From Lysinibacillus sp. KCTC 33748 (GTDB lineage Bacteria > Bacillota > Bacilli > Bacillales_A > Planococcaceae): a stretch of 64,000 nucleotides of DNA. The notes beneath the pieces were generated by a model, which worked only from the letters and a program-made list of their open reading frames with translations, was not told where the DNA came from and did not search any database. Below, piece by piece: positions 26,696 to 36,240 of the stretch. The DNA lies in contig NZ_MWSJ01000021.1 of the NCBI RefSeq assembly GCF_002237755.1, positions 1-64,000 on the forward strand, given 5' to 3'. The first letter of the stretch is position 1. Every line of letters begins with the position of its first letter. The position numbers and the translations under genes were made by a program.

Positions 26696-26729
26696 AAAAA
26701 GGCATCCTTTCAATAGGATGCCTTTTTTT
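26696..26729 (+). terminator. Terminator of csp
   Basis: AAAAAGGCATCCT and AGGATGCCTTTTT form a 13-bp stem with T-run. Confidence 0.95.
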
Positions 26730-26954
26730 ATGCATAAAAGGAAGTGATAGAAAGTGGAAAAAAGTGGGTTAGCACTACCTGTTTTTATTCCATCTCAAAA
26801 TTCAACTCATCAAACATTAATTTAATTTCTTTCCCATTAACAGAAAAAAGAAAGCGAAAAAATAGTAATGAAATTTAACTTAAAATGGAACTTAATTCCT
26901 GTTTAATCGTATACAAAGTAATAGGATGTATAAAATTTAGGGGGGAGAGTTTAT

Positions 26955-27293
26955 ATGCGTAGTAAAAATTTAATTATTATGATAGTGGCATTTATTGTAG
27001 AAGTTTTAATTACGTATTTTATTGCTTCATTTTTCTCCGTAAGGTTTATTGAGATAATGTTTTTCACTGGTATAGCCTTTGCTGGTGGCACTTTTTACTT
27101 TTCGAGTAGTGGTGGAGCTATGACTAGGTTATTTGCATCTCAAGTTAGTGGGCAAACAGGCATAATTCAGAAAAGGGAACAGTTTACTTATCAACTAGGT
27201 CCGATATTTATTACGTCAGTTATATTCTTTTTAATTGGTTTAGTACTCTTTCTCTTATTAGTTTGGGGAATAATTCCTCCGGTGGAAGCTTGA
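26955..27293 (+). CDS. Small membrane protein, hypothetical
   Basis: 112 residues with three predicted membrane helices (about 7-25, 30-50 and 84-107) and a loop of about 30 residues containing SGGAMTRLFASQVSGQTG. GGGGGGAG precedes the ATG. No family recognised. Monocistronic, ending at a bidirectional terminator shared with the MATE gene. Confidence 0.6.
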   Translation: MRSKNLIIMIVAFIVEVLITYFIASFFSVRFIEIMFFTGIAFAGGTFYFSSSGGAMTRLFASQVSGQTGIIQKREQFTYQLGPIFITSVIFFLIGLVLFLLLVWGIIPPVEA

Positions 27294-27302
27294 AATACTT
27301 AT

Positions 27303-27350
27303 AAAATTGCTGTAGACAAAGTAATGTGTGGCTTTGTCTACAGCAATTTT
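27303..27350. terminator. Bidirectional terminator
   Basis: AAAATTGCTGTAGACAAAG pairs perfectly with bases 27332-27350 (19 bp). T-runs on both strands, ending the small membrane gene and the MATE gene. Confidence 0.93.
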
Positions 27351-27355
27351 AATGA

Positions 27356-28732
27356 TTAATCGCTTAGCATTGCTTTTAATGTCCGTTTTTGCCAGCCTAG
27401 CCTGAAGTATGCGTATTGTAATACAAAATGCACACAGAAGGCAGCAGGGTAAGCTAACCAAACACCATTTAGCTCGAATGTAGTGTAGTGCGATAAAACA
27501 AACGCTAATGGCACCTCGACTACCCAAATCGCGATAACTAGGAAAATTGTAGGCCATAAGACAACACCTGTAGCACGCATTGTAGCCGAAACTGTTTGTG
27601 TATGGCCAAAAATTAAATAGCTCCAAAATGCAATATATAGATAATTCTTTGCGATCAGTACCGTATTCTGTTGATCAATAAAAAAAGATAAAATAGGCTC
27701 CGCAAATAAATACATAATTAAAATAATCGTACCACCTAAAATATAGTTAATAAACACACCTAGTTGACGAATTTTTTTAATCATTTCTGTGGAGTTAGCC
27801 CCTAAAGCTTGCGCCACAAATACAGATGTCGCAATCGCGATACTCATCGCAGGCACCTGTGCATAGCTAGCCACCTGATTGACAACACCGTAAGCGGCAG
27901 TTGCATCGGAGCCGTAAACATTAACGAAACCTATTACAGCAATTTCTGCTACAGAGATCGCAACCATACTAATGCTTGCTGGAATGGCTAACTTTAATAA
28001 TGAAGCTAAAATATCCTTCTTTAATTTAAAGTGCTGTAATACCGATTTGTCTAAGCGCAAAATATGCTTTGTTCTATGCAAGTAGGCAAATAATAATAAC
28101 ATCGTTACTAGATTGGATAAAACAGAGGCATAAGCAGCGCCGTTTAAGCCAAATTCAGGCAGACCAAGCCAGCCAAAAACTAATGGTGGTAGGAATGCAA
28201 TATTTAAAATAACGCTTATAACTAAAAATAGAAAAGGTGTTTTAGAGTCACCTACACCACGCATAAAGGTAGTGTACACCATATACCAAAACATAATCGG
28301 TAGGGTGAAAAATAAAATTTGAGCATAACTAATACTCATATCTAAAATGTTTGCAGGTGTTTGCATAAAACGTAAAATCCATTCAATGAAAAAGCCACCA
28401 AAAATTGCGACGACAATGGATATAATCGTCGTGAAGGCTAGTGTTACCCCAACAACTTCCTTCATCTTCTCATGATTGCCAGCCCCATATGTTTGCCCTA
28501 CTAAAATCGAGCTACCAGAGCCAATTCCAATAGCAAATGCCATTAAAAAGAAGAAGAATGGGAAAAATGCTGAAATCGCTGCTAGCGCATCAACTCCTAA
28601 ATTACGCCCAACTATAAACATGCCAAAGACTTGCCCTAAAGATTGCAGCACATTCGCTAGCATTACAGGTATTAGAAAGTTAAAAAAAGCTTTCTGTAGC
28701 TTTTTATCATCATGTAAAATTTGTTGGTCCAT
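27356..28732 (-). CDS. MATE-family multidrug exporter
   Basis: 458 residues, about 12 membrane helices in two matching halves. Near the N-terminus is the family pattern LIPVMLANVLQSLGQVFGMF, then IVGRNLGVDALAAISA and FAIGIGSGSSILVGQ. Uses a sodium or proton gradient to export cationic drugs or toxins. Monocistronic. A coding-like fragment lies in its leader at 28717-28853. Confidence 0.9.
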   Translation of the reverse strand: MDQQILHDDKKLQKAFFNFLIPVMLANVLQSLGQVFGMFIVGRNLGVDALAAISAFFPFFFFLMAFAIGIGSGSSILVGQTYGAGNHEKMKEVVGVTLAFTTIISIVVAIFGGFFIEWILRFMQTPANILDMSISYAQILFFTLPIMFWYMVYTTFMRGVGDSKTPFLFLVISVILNIAFLPPLVFGWLGLPEFGLNGAAYASVLSNLVTMLLLFAYLHRTKHILRLDKSVLQHFKLKKDILASLLKLAIPASISMVAISVAEIAVIGFVNVYGSDATAAYGVVNQVASYAQVPAMSIAIATSVFVAQALGANSTEMIKKIRQLGVFINYILGGTIILIMYLFAEPILSFFIDQQNTVLIAKNYLYIAFWSYLIFGHTQTVSATMRATGVVLWPTIFLVIAIWVVEVPLAFVLSHYTTFELNGVWLAYPAAFCVHFVLQYAYFRLGWQKRTLKAMLSD

Positions 28733-28853
28733 TTTTTTGCCCTCTTAGGTTTGAATAACCCATTTCCTTTAAAATATGTGATGGCGTGCGCAGGCTTTTG
28801 CCAATTAGCCCACCATCCGTACTTAAAACTGGATTAGAGATCGACTTCCACTG
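28717..28853 (-). pseudogene. Coding-like fragment ahead of the MATE gene
   Basis: On the minus strand, an open stretch of about 40 codons reads LSTDGGLIGKSLRTPSHILK then EMGYSNLRGQK before stopping inside the MATE gene. It has no start codon and no ribosome site. It looks like the end of a lost gene of unknown type, or it may be chance. Confidence 0.3.
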
Positions 28854-29226
28854 TTATTGCATCCCCTATAAGCCAATAATAGGGTTTTCTTCATCATAAA
28901 AATGTTCGTAGCAATAAGCTTCCTTATACTTGCCTTAAATGTATAGTTATTTACATCAATTTCAACCCCTTGGAAATATTTAAATTTAGTTTAGTAAATG
29001 TACCACCAGAAAAAAATGAAGTCAATAATAGTTGGGTATTTTTTCATGCTATGACATAATGAGTCAACGAAGGTCTTTAAAGGGCTCGTTGCGGTTATAG
29101 AGTAGAGCGAATTTAGGGAATTGATTAATGTGGTAAATTATTTATATAATGGTAAAAGTAAGTAATGATTGATACTCGAATTAAAATGGGTATCCTCTAA
29201 AAAAATTAGTGAAGGAGGTCAATAGA
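28854..29226. other. Gap with no clear gene
   Basis: About 370 bases. Contains a small CCCTAT/ATAGGG inverted repeat near 28865. Nothing recognised as a riboswitch. Confidence 0.35.
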
Positions 29227-29604
29227 ATGATGATCCCATCTACAAATAATAATTACATAAATACAATAAAAAAAGATGAACTAAATGGACTATCTCCAAA
29301 TTTATTTTTAGATAAACATAAACAGAGTAAAGCGAAATATGAAATTAAAAAAGAAAATGGTTATATTCGTCATTATGTCACAAAATTAGATGGTGAAAGA
29401 ATAATGATTAAAGAAGTCAAATTACCAAAGGGACAAGACACAGATAAAAGCGCAGGCGAGATGCCCGATGTTTTAATAGAAAACTTATTAAAACAATTTA
29501 CAAAAATAGTAGATCATCAAAAATCTACTGAATTATTTAAAACAGGATTAGCTGGTCAAAAAGCCAAAGAAAAGTTAATAGTATCCTATCAAAATTCAAT
29601 CTAG
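29227..29604 (+). CDS. Hypothetical protein, 125 aa
   Basis: Lysine-rich soluble protein. The middle has a repeating charged/hydrophobic pattern (YEIKKENGYIRHYVTKLDG, IMIKEVKLPKG), suggesting a small beta fold, and a C-terminal helical part. AAGGAGGT at 29212-29219 is seven bases before the ATG at 29227; an ATG three bases later is possible. No family recognised. Confidence 0.6.
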   Translation: MMIPSTNNNYINTIKKDELNGLSPNLFLDKHKQSKAKYEIKKENGYIRHYVTKLDGERIMIKEVKLPKGQDTDKSAGEMPDVLIENLLKQFTKIVDHQKSTELFKTGLAGQKAKEKLIVSYQNSI

Positions 29605-29653
29605 GTATGCTTGAAGAAAAATAATATTTAAAGGGTAATTTAGGTGATCATTT

Positions 29654-30199
29654 ATGCAATTTAAAAAGCGTTTAGGTTTATATTTCTCCGTTTTGTTAAT
29701 CGTATTACTTGTTGGAATTGTTTTGAAAGATGTATTCCTAAAAGAAGAAGCAACAGTTAACCCGTTGGTAGAAAATGGGGATGGAACGAAACAGCTTGCT
29801 TTTGATGCAAAGTTAACACGATTAGACGAATCAACAACAACGTTTAAAGAATACGAGGGAAAGGTCTTAATCGTTAACTTTTGGGCATCTTGGTGTGGAC
29901 CTTGTCAAGAAGAGGCTTCTGAATTTAGGGAATTTTATAACAATAAATCTGAAAATGTTGAGCTGTTAGCGATTAATACAACTTCTGTTGATAGTAGTGA
30001 AAATGCTATGGAATTTCAAGAGTCATACAATTTAAATTTCCCTATATTTCTTGATTTAGATGGTACACTTCAAAAATCATTTGGAGTAGTGGCATATCCA
30101 ACAACTTTTATTTTTGATTCTAAAGGTATATTAAAGAACAAGATAAAGGGATCGATGAATCAACAACAATTAAATGATTATATTGATAAACTCTACTAA
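29654..30199 (+). CDS. Membrane-anchored thioredoxin-like protein (ResA/TlpA type)
   Basis: 181 residues. An N-terminal signal anchor (about 8-28) is followed by a thioredoxin fold with WCGPC near residue 80, FWASWCGPCQEE, and a cis-Pro in VAYPTTFIF. Acts outside the membrane to reduce disulfides, for example in cytochrome c maturation or other secreted proteins. A short gap after the previous gene; no operon partners of known role. Confidence 0.87.
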   Translation: MQFKKRLGLYFSVLLIVLLVGIVLKDVFLKEEATVNPLVENGDGTKQLAFDAKLTRLDESTTTFKEYEGKVLIVNFWASWCGPCQEEASEFREFYNNKSENVELLAINTTSVDSSENAMEFQESYNLNFPIFLDLDGTLQKSFGVVAYPTTFIFDSKGILKNKIKGSMNQQQLNDYIDKLY

Positions 30200-30293
30200 T
30201 CTGTAAAAATAATCAGTTCCTTTACGGTGGGATCATTTATATGTTGGCGTCATTTTTAAGGAAATTATTAACGCAAGTAAGAGGGGGATTATT

Positions 30294-30797
30294 ATGTATC
30301 AGACATTAAATGGTTTTTTTAAGTCTTGGGAGTTTGAAGCCGATTGTACGCAGAAGTTATTGAATAATTTAACTGATGAATCACTAAAGCAGGAAATAAC
30401 GTCTGAAAATTGGACTTTAGGACGTATTGCTTGGCATACGGTCACTGCAATTCGCATTATTACTTCGAATACAGGTTTAACATTTGATGCTCCAACTAAA
30501 GATTATCCTGTTCCTACTTCAGCACAATTTATTGCAGATAGCTATTCTCAAGCTAATAATGCGTTTGTGCAAGCGGTAAAAACAAATTGGACTGATCAAA
30601 CCCTTCACGAGCATATCCAATTTTTCGGTCAAGACATGCAAATTGGTATACTTTTAATGTTCTTGATTCAACATCAGAATCACCATCGTGGACAAATGAC
30701 GGTTCTTATGCGACAGGCGGGGTTAGCTGTCCCTGGCATCTATGGTCCGGCTAAAGAGGAATGGGCAAATTTCGGTATGGATGCTCCGGAAATGTAA
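30294..30797 (+). CDS. DinB-family protein
   Basis: 167 residues, four-helix DinB fold with a metal triad of His (WHTV near residue 48, and HQNHHRGQ near residue 128). Family members are thiol-S-transferase-like or damage-inducible proteins of unclear substrate. AGAGGGGG precedes the ATG. The next gene follows after 27 bases. Confidence 0.85.
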   Translation: MYQTLNGFFKSWEFEADCTQKLLNNLTDESLKQEITSENWTLGRIAWHTVTAIRIITSNTGLTFDAPTKDYPVPTSAQFIADSYSQANNAFVQAVKTNWTDQTLHEHIQFFGQDMQIGILLMFLIQHQNHHRGQMTVLMRQAGLAVPGIYGPAKEEWANFGMDAPEM

Positions 30798-30824
30798 AAT
30801 GAAATAAATGAGGATGAGGATATT

Positions 30825-31547
30825 GTGAAAATAGCCGTTATATCAGATATTCACGGAAATAAAGATGCATTAAAAGCAGTGTTAGAAGATGTGAAAAATA
30901 GAAATATCGATTGCGTTTATAATTTAGGTGACACTCTTTATGGACCGTTATTCCCGCTAGAGACATTTGAAATGATAAAGCGTATAGATATGAAAAGTAT
31001 AAGTGGGAATTGTGATCGGATATTATTGCAATCTTCATCTGAAAATCCAACCGTTCAATATGTACTAGACATGCTTACTGAGGAACATAAATGCTGGTTA
31101 ACTAGCCTTCCATTTTCAATTCAGACAGATGACTTTTACTTCTGTCATGCATCACCTGAAAATGATGAGCTGTATATGTTGAATGAAATTACGCCAGATG
31201 GTGTTACATTAAAACAAACAGAAGAAATAATGAATTTAGTAAAAGATATACCTCAACATATTATTTTTTGTGGTCACTCCCACTTACCAACGATTGTTTA
31301 TTTACCTAATAAAATTATTATAAATCCAGGCAGTGTCGGTTTGCCTGCTTATGAAGAGGTTGAACCGTTCTATTATAAGATTGAATCAGGCACACCATTT
31401 GCGAATTATACAGTTGTAGAAAAAAGGAATGGTGAATGGATAATTGAGCAGGTAAGCATCCCTTATGATACTATGGACGTTATTAAACAAAGTGAAGCCC
31501 AAAATAGATCTGATTGGGCAAGAGCATTGCAATATGGAAGAGTATAA
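30825..31547 (+). CDS. Calcineurin-like metallophosphoesterase
   Basis: 240 residues. Family motifs in order: SDIHGN (D-x-H-G), LGDTLYGP (G-D), SGNCD (G-N-H/C-D with Cys), CHASPEND, and CGHSHLP. Hydrolyses phosphodiesters or phosphomonoesters using two metals. GTG start preceded by GAGGA. Just behind the dinB-like gene, so probably co-transcribed. Confidence 0.88.
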   Translation: MKIAVISDIHGNKDALKAVLEDVKNRNIDCVYNLGDTLYGPLFPLETFEMIKRIDMKSISGNCDRILLQSSSENPTVQYVLDMLTEEHKCWLTSLPFSIQTDDFYFCHASPENDELYMLNEITPDGVTLKQTEEIMNLVKDIPQHIIFCGHSHLPTIVYLPNKIIINPGSVGLPAYEEVEPFYYKIESGTPFANYTVVEKRNGEWIIEQVSIPYDTMDVIKQSEAQNRSDWARALQYGRV

Positions 31548-31575
31548 GGTGGTTTTTTAGAAGTTTAAAAGAGTA

Positions 31576-31615
31576 AAAGGACTTGTTGATAAATCATAAA
31601 AACAAGTCCTTTATT
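31576..31615 (+). terminator. Terminator after the phosphoesterase gene
   Basis: AAAGGACTTGTT and AACAAGTCCTTT, 12-bp stem, then T-rich. Confidence 0.85.
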
Positions 31616-31623
31616 TTATCATC

Positions 31624-31926
31624 TTAAATATTGTCGTGAGCTTTGTCTTTTATTGAAATTACCTTTAGTAGGTCCTTCTTCTGGATAAATAAAATAACTA
31701 AGGCTTGTACTGTCATTGCTAATACAAGCAGAATGAAGTGGGAATTGTGATACAAAAGCATTGAAAGAAAATAGAATATTGGCGCAGACGATAAGTACGA
31801 AATATATTGATTTTTAGTTACTACATAAATAATAGTTGAAATACAAGTTGTCACCAAAAGAAGTTCAAGTAAAATCCCGATTGAAGAACTATCTATATAA
31901 TATTGTAAATCGTTAACATAGGACAT
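31624..31926 (-). CDS. Small membrane protein, hypothetical
   Basis: 100 residues with three predicted helices (about 16-35, 43-60, 63-83). Lys-rich tail. A GGGGGGT ribosome site precedes the ATG. No family recognised. Confidence 0.55.
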   Translation of the reverse strand: MSYVNDLQYYIDSSSIGILLELLLVTTCISTIIYVVTKNQYISYLSSAPIFYFLSMLLYHNSHFILLVLAMTVQALVILFIQKKDLLKVISIKDKAHDNI

Positions 31927-31982
31927 TTTAAAAAGACCCCCCTATTTTAAATTTAACTAAATTGTAACACATTAACAAATTT

Positions 31983-32040
31983 GGTGCGTAGCGAAAGCGA
32001 AGCGGCAGCTACAAAGCGCCAAGTCGGAACGGAAATCAAT
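31983..32040. repeat. Partial GTTGATT repeat element
   Basis: One end of the element found whole at 62101, 63075 and 40312. It has GCGAAAGCGAAGCG and the end GGAACGGAAATCAAT, and the other arm is missing. Lies between two minus-strand genes. Confidence 0.6.
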
Positions 32041-32065
32041 CACATGTTATTGTGATGCGCAAAAA

Positions 32066-32098
32066 AAGAGACCCCCCTAAACTAGGAGAGGCTCATAC
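32066..32098 (-). terminator. Terminator of the NdpA-like gene
   Basis: On the minus strand GAGCCTCTCCTAG pairs imperfectly with AGGGGGGTCTC, followed by TTTTTT. Seven bases past the stop. Confidence 0.6.
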
Positions 32099-32104
32099 AT
32101 GTAA

Positions 32105-33118
32105 TTATAGTTCTTCTTGGAAATAAATCTTATAAAACTTTCGATTTGTCGATTCATCGTAGCCTACTTCAATTAGTTCATCTACTTGCTCGATATCCTG
32201 TACATTTACCTGGATTTCAATATTGGAGTCGAGTTTAATTTTACGTTTATATTTTTTTTTAGCCTTTTCAAGTGCGCTCTCAGAAATAACAGTCTCATAA
32301 GGTTTTACCGAATTGATAATAATGTCTTTTTGTGTTGGCTCCGCATTTTCAAACACTGTTTCAATATAATTATTTACTTGAAATTCTTCTTCATTTCTAA
32401 AATAATCAAGCGTTTTATTTAAGAGACCTAGCTTTTCAGTATTTGTAAAGCTTTCTTCTTTTAAAATATATTTTTTGCATTCTGTTAAGGCTAAATTCGT
32501 TTTATAATAATGTTCATCTGCAGCTTTAATCTTTAAAAAACGTTCTTGCCAATAGATAATATCTTCTTTCCTTTTCGTTTTCATAAAGACAGCAGGTGCC
32601 TGTTCCGGCCCCATATCTACGATGATGGTCATATTGTTGACTTTCTTTACATTGATGCCATCAATACCATTTATAACCATTTTGTTTTGGTCGTTTTTTA
32701 CATCTAAAAACATTTCTTTTTCATCAATTTTAACGATGGAGATTATTTTTTTAGCTTCTGTAGACAGAAAACAATTGTCAAATAATCCAATAAACAATTC
32801 GCCACTTTTAATGTTAGGGTGCTGAGATACACTATGTAAGTGTTTAGCAATGTTTATTGATTGTTCAAGGAAACTATTCTCTTGCTCAAAAATTGCTCTC
32901 ACATATGTGTAAACCTCATTTAACCCAATATCTGTTTCGTGAAAAAATTCAAATTGCTGCTCCAAATCAATTTTGCTAAACGCAAGCTGTGTAAAAGCTG
33001 CCTCTAGCATAACCTCTGGTTGTGATAATGATTCTTCACCTAACACGAGTGTATCGTCAATAAAATGTATAATATATTGTGCTAACTTACTTTCACTTAC
33101 TTCTAGCATGTTTTCCAC
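32105..33118 (-). CDS. NdpA/YejK-like nucleoid-associated protein
   Basis: 337 residues, resembling the 37-kDa nucleoid-associated family (PF04245): LFIGLFDNCFL, then KMVINGIDGINVKKVNN, then YWQERFLKI and a lysine-rich KKKYKRKIKLD near the C-terminus. Members bind the nucleoid, and phage and plasmid versions are common. The assignment is moderate because the match is to pattern only. Monocistronic, with its own terminator. Confidence 0.6.
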   Translation of the reverse strand: MENMLEVSESKLAQYIIHFIDDTLVLGEESLSQPEVMLEAAFTQLAFSKIDLEQQFEFFHETDIGLNEVYTYVRAIFEQENSFLEQSINIAKHLHSVSQHPNIKSGELFIGLFDNCFLSTEAKKIISIVKIDEKEMFLDVKNDQNKMVINGIDGINVKKVNNMTIIVDMGPEQAPAVFMKTKRKEDIIYWQERFLKIKAADEHYYKTNLALTECKKYILKEESFTNTEKLGLLNKTLDYFRNEEEFQVNNYIETVFENAEPTQKDIIINSVKPYETVISESALEKAKKKYKRKIKLDSNIEIQVNVQDIEQVDELIEVGYDESTNRKFYKIYFQEEL

Positions 33119-33422
33119 CTTCTAAAATAGCATTGTAGATAATATACCATATCATATATAGGACAATATTTTAATGTAATTTATTAGTAGTTTGTAATTA
33201 ATAGTGTTCACCATATAAGAGAAATCTTTTGCACAACAATGGCAAAAGATTTTTTTGTTTTTTACGCAAAAGGAATTTTCAACATAAATGCAACCTTATT
33301 CATATCTTGCGAAGAATGTTGAATGAAATAAGTTTAAAATGCCGTTGCTTAGATAATGATGGAACTATATAAATAGTGATAGCTGTAATCCGCTTTATTA
33401 TCAGCTTAAGAGGGTGTTAAAT
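33119..33422. other. Gap before the ger operon with an orphan terminator
   Basis: Holds a plus-strand hairpin-plus-T terminator at 33222-33259 but no plus-strand gene to end. The ger promoter must lie near or after it. I could not identify a sigma-G pair. Confidence 0.4.
33222..33259 (+). terminator. Orphan terminator upstream of the ger operon
   Basis: AAATCTTTTGC and GCAAAAGATTT form an 11-bp stem with nine-base loop, followed by seven T. Confidence 0.75.
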
Positions 33423-35117
33423 ATGTGGGAAAAGATCTTAGCCTACATTCCAGAATGGAAAGTATTTATGCAAGGTTTTATTGTATTTTTCATTCCTTAT
33501 ATTATTTTCAAATTGTTTAATGGGATAGTATCTAAACAAGAGATGAATGACGATGACATGGTGAAAATGACAGATCAAACTACACAAAAAAATGAGTTGG
33601 AATATCAAAAAGAGTCGTCTTCCAAAGAGTCATATGATTATTATACGGGCGATTTCAACTTAGATGTTGAACTTGTTAGGAAAGAGATTGGTCATAACTG
33701 GGATGTGCATTTTAGGGAGTTTCACATAGGGAACACAGACATACGTGCAGCGATTATTTTTCTTGATGGACTGTCAGATAAAGAGCTGATTGATAAACAT
33801 ATTTTGACATCTTTAATGGGGGATTTTTCACAAAAAGATGAGCAGGAGTCTTTATATGAAAAAGGAGACTTTTTACAGAAGTTTATTAAAAATGAAGTTC
33901 TTTCCGTGAGTGACCTCACAGAAGAGTATGATGTAAAGCAATCTGTAGGCAAAATATTAGCAGGCTCGACCGCCTTGATAATTGATGGAATGCCAAATGT
34001 ATTAATGCTCGGGACAGTCAAAGAAAAATCGCGCAATATTGAAGAACCGGTTTCGGAAGCATTGGTTCGAGGCCCGAGGTTAGGCTTTACAGAAACGTTA
34101 AGTGATAATACGGCTCTTTTGAGACAGCATGGTGAAAATAGTGATTTATCAATTATCAATTTTCAAGTAGGTAAACGTACAAAAAAAGAATTGGTTATCG
34201 CCTATGTCAAAGAGATTGCAGACCCGAACTTGGTCGAAGAGGTTAAGAAAAGAATTCAAACAATTAATATTGATGATGTTGCGGAATCGGGCTATGTAGA
34301 GCAACTAATCGAAGATAATTATCTCAGCCCTTTTACACAAGTCCAGAATACGGAACGTCCAGACCGTGTTTTTGCTGCCTTGATGGAAGGAAGAGTGGCA
34401 ATTTTATTAGATGGGACACCTTTTGCATTAATCGTGCCAGTGACATTTAGTATGTTATTGCAATCACCAGAAGACTATTATGAACGATGGTTGCCAAGTA
34501 CACTCATTCGACTATTACGTTATTTAGCTGCAGCTATTACGCTTTTTGCACCATCCATCTATATATCGTTTGTCTCGTTTCATCAGGGCTTAATTCCAAC
34601 TAAGCTAGCATTGTCTATGATGGGAACGAGGGAAGGTGTTCCGTTTCCTGCAATAATTGAGGCACTAATTATGGAAGTAGCTATTGAAATTTTACGAGAA
34701 GCTGGGCTTCGTTTGCCTAAGCCTATTGGTCCTACAATGGGAATAGTCGGAGGGCTTGTTATTGGGGAAGCTGCGGTACAAGCAGGGATTGTTAGCCCCA
34801 TTATGGTAATTGTTGTTGCGTTAACAGCTATTTCTTCCTTTGCTATTCCGCAATATAATGCGGGAATTTCGTTGCGCATGCTTCGTTTCGTAGCAATGTT
34901 TTTTGCTGCTTTATTTGGTTTATATGGGGTTATACTGTTTTTCTTACTTCTTTGCAGCCATTTGGTGAAGTTGAAGAGTTTTGGCATCCCTTTTGTTAGT
35001 CCGACGGTTCCTTATAGAGCAAGTGATTGGAAAGACTTTATGGTTCGTATGCCACTGATGATGATGAAACGTCGTCCGAAGATGTTGCATTCAAAAGATT
35101 CTAGCCGTCAAGATTAG
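33423..35117 (+). CDS. Spore germinant receptor subunit A (GerAA family)
   Basis: 564 residues. Large hydrophilic N-terminal domain (with [19 protein letters not shown]) and a C-terminal membrane part of about five helices (from [15 protein letters not shown]). Family motif [22 protein letters not shown] is interrupted only by normal variation. Sits in the spore inner membrane and senses nutrients. ATG 33423 is preferred because GAGGGTG lies seven bases ahead; GTG at 33414 is possible. First of a GerA-B-C operon. Confidence 0.92.
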   Translation: MWEKILAYIPEWKVFMQGFIVFFIPYIIFKLFNGIVSKQEMNDDDMVKMTDQTTQKNELEYQKESSSKESYDYYTGDFNLDVELVRKEIGHNWDVHFREFHIGNTDIRAAIIFLDGLSDKELIDKHILTSLMGDFSQKDEQESLYEKGDFLQKFIKNEVLSVSDLTEEYDVKQSVGKILAGSTALIIDGMPNVLMLGTVKEKSRNIEEPVSEALVRGPRLGFTETLSDNTALLRQHGENSDLSIINFQVGKRTKKELVIAYVKEIADPNLVEEVKKRIQTINIDDVAESGYVEQLIEDNYLSPFTQVQNTERPDRVFAALMEGRVAILLDGTPFALIVPVTFSMLLQSPEDYYERWLPSTLIRLLRYLAAAITLFAPSIYISFVSFHQGLIPTKLALSMMGTREGVPFPAIIEALIMEVAIEILREAGLRLPKPIGPTMGIVGGLVIGEAAVQAGIVSPIMVIVVALTAISSFAIPQYNAGISLRMLRFVAMFFAALFGLYGVILFFLLLCSHLVKLKSFGIPFVSPTVPYRASDWKDFMVRMPLMMMKRRPKMLHSKDSSRQD

Positions 35118-35142
35118 TCACTAGGAAAGGAAATAAACTGGC

Positions 35143-36240
35143 ATGATGATTAATTCACAAGACAAAATTACGGCTTCACAAGCAGTTGTTGTCCTCGTTA
35201 ATTATATTTTGGCTACAGGAATACTTACCTTGCCAAGAACATCTGTTGAAAAGGTCAAATCACCGGATGTGTGGATTAGTGTTTTTTTAGGAGGGATTAT
35301 TGCGATAATCGCAGCCGTGATTATCGTGAAATTAAGCCAAAAATATCCTGATAAAACCTTCTATCAATATAGCCAAGATATTGTAGGAAAATGGGCAGGT
35401 TGGTTCTTAAGTTTACTTATTATAGTCTATTTTATTACAATTTCAGCATTTGAAGTCAGAATAATGGCTGAAGTAACCTCAATCTTTTTGCTCGAAGGTA
35501 CTCCAACTTGGGCAATCATTTTGCCCTTTTTGTGGATAGGCCTTTATTTGATTAGTAGTGGAATTAACGCGATTGCTCGACTATTTGAAATCATCTTTCC
35601 TATTACGTTTGTCCTCTTTTTATTGGTCGCTTTAATGAGCATGGGCATATTTGAAATAGATAATTTACGTCCGGTATTAGGATTGGGAGTCATGCCAGTA
35701 TTAAAAGGAGTAAAGACAGCGACCCTTGCATTTTTAGGTCCTGAAATTATGCTGTTGCTTGTCGCATTAATGAAGCAGTCAGAGAAGACGAAAGCAGTAA
35801 AAGTCGTCCTTGTAGGCTTAACGATTCCTTTAATCTTTTATGTCATAACAGTTGTAATGGTAATAGGAGCTTTATCAATCGATGGAGTTGTTACGAGAAC
35901 ATGGCCTACATTAGAACTTATGCGAAGTTTTGAAATTCCAGGATTAATCTTTGAACGATTTGAGTCTTTTTTACTCGTGATTTGGATCATGCAAATATTC
36001 GCCACCTTTACTATTACCTATTTTGCCGCAGCTTTAGGATTAGCTCAACTCTTTAAAAAGAACATACAGCCCTTTATATTCGGGTTGTTACCGATTATTT
36101 ATATTATTTCTATGACGCCTAAAAATATCAATGACCTCTTTAAGTTCGGTGATATGATTGGGAATGCTGCATTATACTTATTTGGTGTTTTTCCAGTAAT
36201 CTTACTTTTTATTTCGAAGTTGAAGGGTAGAAAAACATGA
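35143..36240 (+). CDS. Spore germinant receptor subunit B (GerAB family)
   Basis: 365 residues, ten predicted membrane helices; APC-superfamily fold (ITASQAVVVLVNYILATGILTLPR). Holds the nutrient-binding site of the receptor. Overlaps the next gene by four bases (ATGA), so translation is coupled. Confidence 0.92.
   Translation: MMINSQDKITASQAVVVLVNYILATGILTLPRTSVEKVKSPDVWISVFLGGIIAIIAAVIIVKLSQKYPDKTFYQYSQDIVGKWAGWFLSLLIIVYFITISAFEVRIMAEVTSIFLLEGTPTWAIILPFLWIGLYLISSGINAIARLFEIIFPITFVLFLLVALMSMGIFEIDNLRPVLGLGVMPVLKGVKTATLAFLGPEIMLLLVALMKQSEKTKAVKVVLVGLTIPLIFYVITVVMVIGALSIDGVVTRTWPTLELMRSFEIPGLIFERFESFLLVIWIMQIFATFTITYFAAALGLAQLFKKNIQPFIFGLLPIIYIISMTPKNINDLFKFGDMIGNAALYLFGVFPVILLFISKLKGRKT

Noticed and set aside
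28733-29000. Possible riboswitch ahead of the MATE gene
   Set aside because: No match to ykkC, yybP or other known patterns that I can recall; only one small inverted repeat.
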